DNA from: Coriobacteriaceae bacterium
Lineage (GTDB): Bacteria > Actinomycetota > Coriobacteriia > Coriobacteriales > UBA8131
Reading direction: 5' to 3'
Assembly (NCBI GenBank): GCA_012515495.1
Contig: JAAYYH010000161.1
Span: 1-9,630, forward strand
Length of the DNA: 9,630 nucleotides
In this document: positions 6,394 through 9,630 of the stretch, one piece after another
How positions within the stretch are numbered: position 1 is the first letter of the stretch
Layout: each line of letters begins with the position of its first letter
Notes under the pieces: model-generated
The model's input: only the letters and a program-made list of their open reading frames with translations
The model's database searches: none
What the model was told of the DNA's origin: nothing
Program-made: the position numbers and the translations under genes

Positions 6394-6447
6394 ATAGATT
6401 TTCCGATATCGCACCATACTATCTCAGATCCATTTGAAAGGCTGTTC

Positions 6448-7800
6448 ATGGCAGACATGATAGAAAGCGCTCCACCTCAGAACATCGACGCAGAGCGAGC
6501 TGTCCTCGCTGCTATGATCTTGGACAAGGAGGTTGTCGAAGAGGCTTTGGCACGCATCTCTGCCGAGGCATTCTATAGGCCAGCCCATCAGAAGATCTTT
6601 TCAGCTATCTTCGACCTGTATCAACGCAACAACCCAGTCGATCAGCTTTCTTTGGCCGACAGGCTTGAGGCGCGTGGTGAGCTGGATGAGGTGGGAGGAA
6701 AAACCTACATCCTTGAACTGGCAAACAACTCCTTTGCTTTGGCTAATTGGGCGCATCATGTTGAGATAGTCAAACGACAAGCATTGCTTCGTGACCTGAT
6801 AATCGCCGCCACTCACATCAAGGCATTAGGACTGAGTTCCCCCGATGACATCGACAGTGTAGTTGAGGAATCTGAGAAGCTCTTGTTCGAAGTCACCAAC
6901 AAACGTGTTGACGCAACGTTTAAGAAGCTAACTGAATTATTGGTGGACTCTGTTGCCATGCTTGAGGAAATGGAAGACAAGAAGACCCATCTTCTGGGTG
7001 TTCCAACAGGATTTGAAGAACTGGACAGGTTGCTGGCGGGCATGAGAGGGGGAGACCTGATCATCTTAGCCGCAAGACCGGGTGTCGGTAAGACTTCCTT
7101 TGCTTTGAACATCGCAATCAATGCCGCAAAAGCGGGGACTTCGGTAGCGTTCTTCTCTCTGGAAATGCCCTCAGCGCAGCTGGTTCAAAGGCTATTAAGC
7201 TCTGAGGCTCATGTGTCGCTGAGCAAGATGCGTACCGCGCAATTCCAACCGGCAGATTGGCTGAGCATCGTGGATGCCTGCTCTCATCTGGATAACCTTG
7301 ACTTCTCCATCGACGATTCTCCGGGCCTCTCGATACTGGAGCTTCGCGCAAAAGCGCGCCGCCAGCTTCGTCATGCCAAACAGGGATTGATTGTGGTCGA
7401 CTATTTGCAATTAATGCAATCGCGATCAGGTCGGGAGCGAGACCGCTATCTGGAGGTGGGGGAAATCTCGCGTGGATTGAAAGTCCTTGCCAAAGAGATG
7501 AATATGCCGGTAATCGCGCTGAGCCAGTTGTCCCGTAGTGTCGAATCGCGCGCCTCAAAGCGTCCGCAACTCTCAGACTTACGAGAGTCAGGCTCCATCG
7601 AACAGGATGCAGACGTTGTCATGTTCATCGATAGATCGCTCTCAACTGAGGAAGAAGAAAACGAGAAACGGCCTGGTTCGGGAATTGCAGAGATTATCGT
7701 TGGGAAGCATAGAAACGGCGCACTCAAGGACATTGAGCTGGTGTTTCAGCCAGAATTTACTGCTTTTAGGAATCCCACTCGTAGTTATATGGAGCCCTGA
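6448..7800 (+). CDS. dnaB: replicative DNA helicase DnaB
   Basis: Hexameric 5'-3' ATP-driven helicase that unwinds the chromosome fork and recruits primase. 450 aa, normal length with no intein. Seen: N-terminal domain starting PPQNIDAERAVLAAMI (9-24), a linker at about 150-180, then the RecA-like core: GVPTGFEELDRLL (184-196), Walker A ARPGVGKTS (209-217), FFSLEMP (235-241), Walker B LIVVDYLQL (314-322, D318), VIALSQLSR (355-363), LRESGSIEQDADVV (378-391) and the basic KHRNG finger region (420-424). The start has AAAGG at seven bases. A long gap and terminator separate it from rplI, so it is probably its own transcription unit, though gene order matches the common rplI-dnaB-purA cluster. It converges with rmuC, with 23 bases between stops. 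Confidence 0.97.
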   Translation: MADMIESAPPQNIDAERAVLAAMILDKEVVEEALARISAEAFYRPAHQKIFSAIFDLYQRNNPVDQLSLADRLEARGELDEVGGKTYILELANNSFALANWAHHVEIVKRQALLRDLIIAATHIKALGLSSPDDIDSVVEESEKLLFEVTNKRVDATFKKLTELLVDSVAMLEEMEDKKTHLLGVPTGFEELDRLLAGMRGGDLIILAARPGVGKTSFALNIAINAAKAGTSVAFFSLEMPSAQLVQRLLSSEAHVSLSKMRTAQFQPADWLSIVDACSHLDNLDFSIDDSPGLSILELRAKARRQLRHAKQGLIVVDYLQLMQSRSGRERDRYLEVGEISRGLKVLAKEMNMPVIALSQLSRSVESRASKRPQLSDLRESGSIEQDADVVMFIDRSLSTEEEENEKRPGSGIAEIIVGKHRNGALKDIELVFQPEFTAFRNPTRSYMEP

Positions 7801-7823
7801 GCGCAAGGCACGGATGCGGGATC

Positions 7824-9233
7824 TCAGACTATATCTGGAAGCATCTCATCTTCCGGAAAAGGCGCGGTCTTGATCTGTCCTTCTTCTGGCAGCACAGTGC
7901 CGTCCAGTTGAGAGTCTTCCAGCAGAGCCGTGGTCTCGGATTGAGGTAGTTCCTGAATAGCCCGGAGTTTGCGGCCGATATTCCTACTCTTCGCTCCTGC
8001 GCGATCTATCTCGCTTGAGGCCGCTTCTAACTTCCGTTTTACGCTATTGAGCATACCTTCGAATTTACCGAACTCTGTTTTTACGGCTCCAAGGATCCGC
8101 CAGACTTCGCTTGAACGCTTCTCGATCGCCAATGTCCGAAAGCCCATTTGCAAACTACTGAGAAAGGCGACAAGATTTGTAGGACCGACAACGGTGACAT
8201 GGAACTCGCGTTGCAGCCGTTCAAACAAGCCCGGTCTTCGTAATACCTCAGCATAAAGCCCTTCGGTTGGAACAAACATGATCGCAAAATCAGTGGTCAC
8301 AGGGGGGTTGATGTACTTATCGCGGATATCACGGGCAAACTTTATTATCGATGTCTCCAGACGCCTAGAGAGCATTTCCACAGTTTCGTCGAGTGGTTTT
8401 TCGTAGGCAGCAAGCAGGCGCTCATAGTCTTCGACTGGGAATTTGGAGTCGATTGGCAACAGCAGCTCGTTACCATCGTCATCCTTGCCTGGAAGCTTTA
8501 CCACATACTCCACCCGTTCTTGGCTACGCTTGCGCGTTTGCGCATTTTTAGCGAACTGCTCAGGTGAGAGTATCTGCTCCAGTATCGCCCCCAGTTGATG
8601 TTCACCCAAGTTGCCTCGTGTCTTGACATTGCCAAGTACCTTCTTGAGGTCATCGACACCTGAAGCAAGGGTCTGCATCTCACCCAGACCCTTGTGAACC
8701 TGCTCTAAGCGGTCACTGATAAGCTTGAAGGATTCGCTGAATCTTTTCTCCACGGTCTCTTGAAGTTTCTCATCGACTGTCTTGCGCATTTCCTCCAACT
8801 TGATGGCGCTATCATCCTGCATCGCCTTGAGCTTTCCTTCCATGACCGCGCGAATTTCCTTCAACTGCTTGTCGATATCATCTTTTGTCTGAGCTTGCTC
8901 CAAAGAGAACGCAGCAAATTTCTGGCGCTGGACCTCATTGAGATCTTTGACGTTAGTGTTGAACGCAGCCTCGAATAGTCTGAGTGAATTAGCTTGTTCC
9001 TCGCGATTTGTGCGCAATGTGCTGTGGACTTCTTCTCGGTTGCGACAAAACTCATCACGCATCAAGTTATCGAGTCTAGCCAATCCCAAGTCAAGCTCAT
9101 GTAAACCTCTCGTAGTCGCATCCAATGTGCGAATGGTCTCCTTGCTGCGTCCTGTGACCAATAGAATGGTCAGCAACACCAAGCAAGCAGCGACAAGGAC
9201 TAATCCCACTATCAATAAAACCATGATATCCAT
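7824..9233 (-). CDS. rmuC: DNA recombination protein RmuC homologue
   Basis: Membrane-anchored protein of the RmuC family, known in E. coli for limiting recombination at inverted repeats; the domain is thought to relate to restriction-type nucleases. 469 aa. Seen: an N-terminal transmembrane segment (about 4-27, VLLIVGLVLVAACLVLLTIL); a long charged coiled coil (about 35-200) with many KLEEM and KQLKEIR stretches; then the RmuC domain (about 200-420), with GNLGEHQLGAILEQIL (207-222), VVKLPGKDDDG, LLPIDSKFPVEDYERLL (258-274), YINPPVTTDFAIMFVPTEG (307-325) and TNLVAFLSSLQMGFRTL (352-368). The final 40 residues are acidic and poorly conserved in type. ATG 9233 has AAGGA ten bases upstream; the ATG at 9224 is too far from it. 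It sits inverted between dnaB and purA. Confidence 0.94.
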   Translation of the reverse strand: MDIMVLLIVGLVLVAACLVLLTILLVTGRSKETIRTLDATTRGLHELDLGLARLDNLMRDEFCRNREEVHSTLRTNREEQANSLRLFEAAFNTNVKDLNEVQRQKFAAFSLEQAQTKDDIDKQLKEIRAVMEGKLKAMQDDSAIKLEEMRKTVDEKLQETVEKRFSESFKLISDRLEQVHKGLGEMQTLASGVDDLKKVLGNVKTRGNLGEHQLGAILEQILSPEQFAKNAQTRKRSQERVEYVVKLPGKDDDGNELLLPIDSKFPVEDYERLLAAYEKPLDETVEMLSRRLETSIIKFARDIRDKYINPPVTTDFAIMFVPTEGLYAEVLRRPGLFERLQREFHVTVVGPTNLVAFLSSLQMGFRTLAIEKRSSEVWRILGAVKTEFGKFEGMLNSVKRKLEAASSEIDRAGAKSRNIGRKLRAIQELPQSETTALLEDSQLDGTVLPEEGQIKTAPFPEDEMLPDIV

Positions 9234-9280
9234 GCGTCATCAATCCTTCGTAAGTCTTAAGAAATCCCCGTTCCTTTGTG

Positions 9281-9286
9281 ATTATA
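9281..9286 (-). promoter_or_regulatory. candidate rmuC -10 element
   Basis: On the minus strand TATAAT (plus-strand positions 9281-9286) is a perfect -10, 47 bases before the rmuC start codon. No good -35 lies at 16-18 bases, so it would have to rely on an activator or an upstream element not recognised here. It is the best candidate in the 280-base gap 9234-9513. Confidence 0.4.
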
Positions 9287-9370
9287 AAGCAAGCAGTAGT
9301 CCCGAATCGTCTAAGAAGACAGTCGAGCAGTCATTGAGGTGCTTCTGCGACAGCCAGCAGGAACAGCCAA

Positions 9371-9390
9371 TGATTGTCTTTGATTGTCTC
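9371..9390 (+). repeat. tandem 10-base direct repeat
   Basis: TGATTGTCTT is followed immediately by TGATTGTCTC, two copies one helical turn apart in the divergent rmuC-purA control region. The spacing suits a protein binding the same face twice, but two copies may also be chance. Confidence 0.45.
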
Positions 9391-9439
9391 AGATAGAACC
9401 TTACAGAGTGTATATGGCCGAATAACCGCCAAACTTCGT

Positions 9440-9513
9440 TATACTGGTACGGTTGAAATGACGACGGACCGATTGATAAGACAGCTGCGAGAAGCTGACT
9501 GAGAGGAAACATA
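9440..9513 (+). promoter_or_regulatory. candidate purA promoter and leader hairpin
   Basis: Two candidates: TATACT (9440-9445, 5 of 6, without a -35), or TTGAAA (9453-9458) spaced 16 bases from GATAAG (9475-9480). A small hairpin CAGCT-GCGAGA-AGCTG (9482-9497) would lie in or at the start of the leader. The ribosome site is GAGAGGAAA (9501-9509). No purine riboswitch features were seen. Confidence 0.3.
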
Positions 9514-9630
9514 ATGCCTGGAATCGTGTTGGTTGGTGCGCAATGGGGTGACGAAGGAAAAGGGAAGATCACCGACCTCATTGCCGACGACTTTGATTAC
9601 GTCGTTCGCTATCAAGGGGGAAACAACGCC
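9514..9630 (+). CDS. purA: adenylosuccinate synthetase, N-terminus only
   Basis: GTP-dependent cytoplasmic enzyme that joins IMP and aspartate in the first committed step to AMP. Only the first 39 residues are inside the window. Seen: MPGIVLVGAQWGDEGKGKIT, containing the GDEGKGK phosphate-binding loop with the catalytic aspartate (residue 13, base) that defines PurA, followed by DLIADDFDYVVRYQGGNNA, where RYQGGNNA is the conserved IMP-loop sequence. ATG 9514 has AGAGGAAA a few bases upstream. Its neighbourhood to dnaB matches the usual Gram-positive cluster, apart from the inverted rmuC between them. The truncation is only the window edge. Confidence 0.97.
   Translation, partial: MPGIVLVGAQWGDEGKGKITDLIADDFDYVVRYQGGNNA

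Noticed and set aside
7118..7558. Long minus-strand open frame inside dnaB
   Set aside because: It is a shadow of the dnaB coding frame, with arginine/proline/alanine-rich composition and no ribosome site.
6448..7800. Intein in DnaB, a frequent insertion site
   Set aside because: Walker A, Walker B and the later motifs are contiguous and the protein is of normal length.
7834..7857. Hairpin TCTGGAAG-N8-CTTCCGGA as a dnaB/rmuC terminator
   Set aside because: It lies inside the rmuC coding end, and neither strand has a T-run after it.
8938..9396. 152-codon plus-strand frame opposite rmuC
   Set aside because: Mostly antisense to rmuC, serine/arginine-rich, no domain or ribosome site.
9440..9513. 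Purine riboswitch before purA
   Set aside because: The leader is too short and only a five-pair hairpin is visible; no aptamer-like three-way junction.
1..9630. CRISPR array, tRNA, rRNA, insertion sequence or phage genes
   Set aside because: No repeat-spacer pattern, cloverleaf, transposase or terminal inverted repeats were seen on either strand.

Overview
The window is ordinary bacterial chromosome: housekeeping genes, no mobile element, CRISPR array, rRNA or tRNA that I could recognise. By eye the G+C is about 45-50%. The core order rpsF-ssb-rpsR-rplI followed by dnaB and purA is the arrangement typical of Gram-positive bacteria. The cysteine-rich S18, the Shine-Dalgarno-less start 6 bases after a perfect TATAAT (leaderless style), and a thioredoxin-reductase-like protein lacking NADPH motifs fit an anaerobic, moderate-GC actinobacterial or related lineage. 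That placement is inference; a Firmicute-like or Chloroflexi-like origin is not excluded.

Layout. 1-478 (minus) is the N-terminal part of the radical-SAM methyltransferase RlmN, cut by the window edge. It diverges from ddl (771-1721), which is followed in the same direction by a thioredoxin-reductase-like flavoprotein (1768-2685). The flavoprotein converges on, and shares a TTAA stop overlap with, a GNAT acetyltransferase (2682-3275, minus). A second divergent region separates the GNAT gene from an unrecognised C-terminally membrane-anchored protein (3507-4256). A 364-base gap then precedes rpsF; it holds a candidate promoter and a leader rich in mutually exclusive GGTTC/GAACC pairings, plus a helix that can mask the rpsF ribosome binding site. 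The ribosomal/replication operon rpsF-ssb-rpsR-rplI (4621-6287) ends at a 32-base perfect palindrome acting as terminator. dnaB (6448-7800) follows as a separate unit and converges on rmuC (7824-9233, minus). rmuC diverges from purA (9514 to the edge).

How the genes relate. S6 and S18 are ribosome partners that can autoregulate their own mRNA; SSB and DnaB act together at the replication fork; RmuC acts in DNA stability; PurA makes AMP precursor; Ddl makes the peptidoglycan D-Ala-D-Ala dipeptide. The points most worth a second look are the flavoprotein with CATCDG but degenerate NADPH motifs, the rpsF leader, and the leaderless, cysteine-containing tail-anchored protein. I saw no clearly new multi-gene system.
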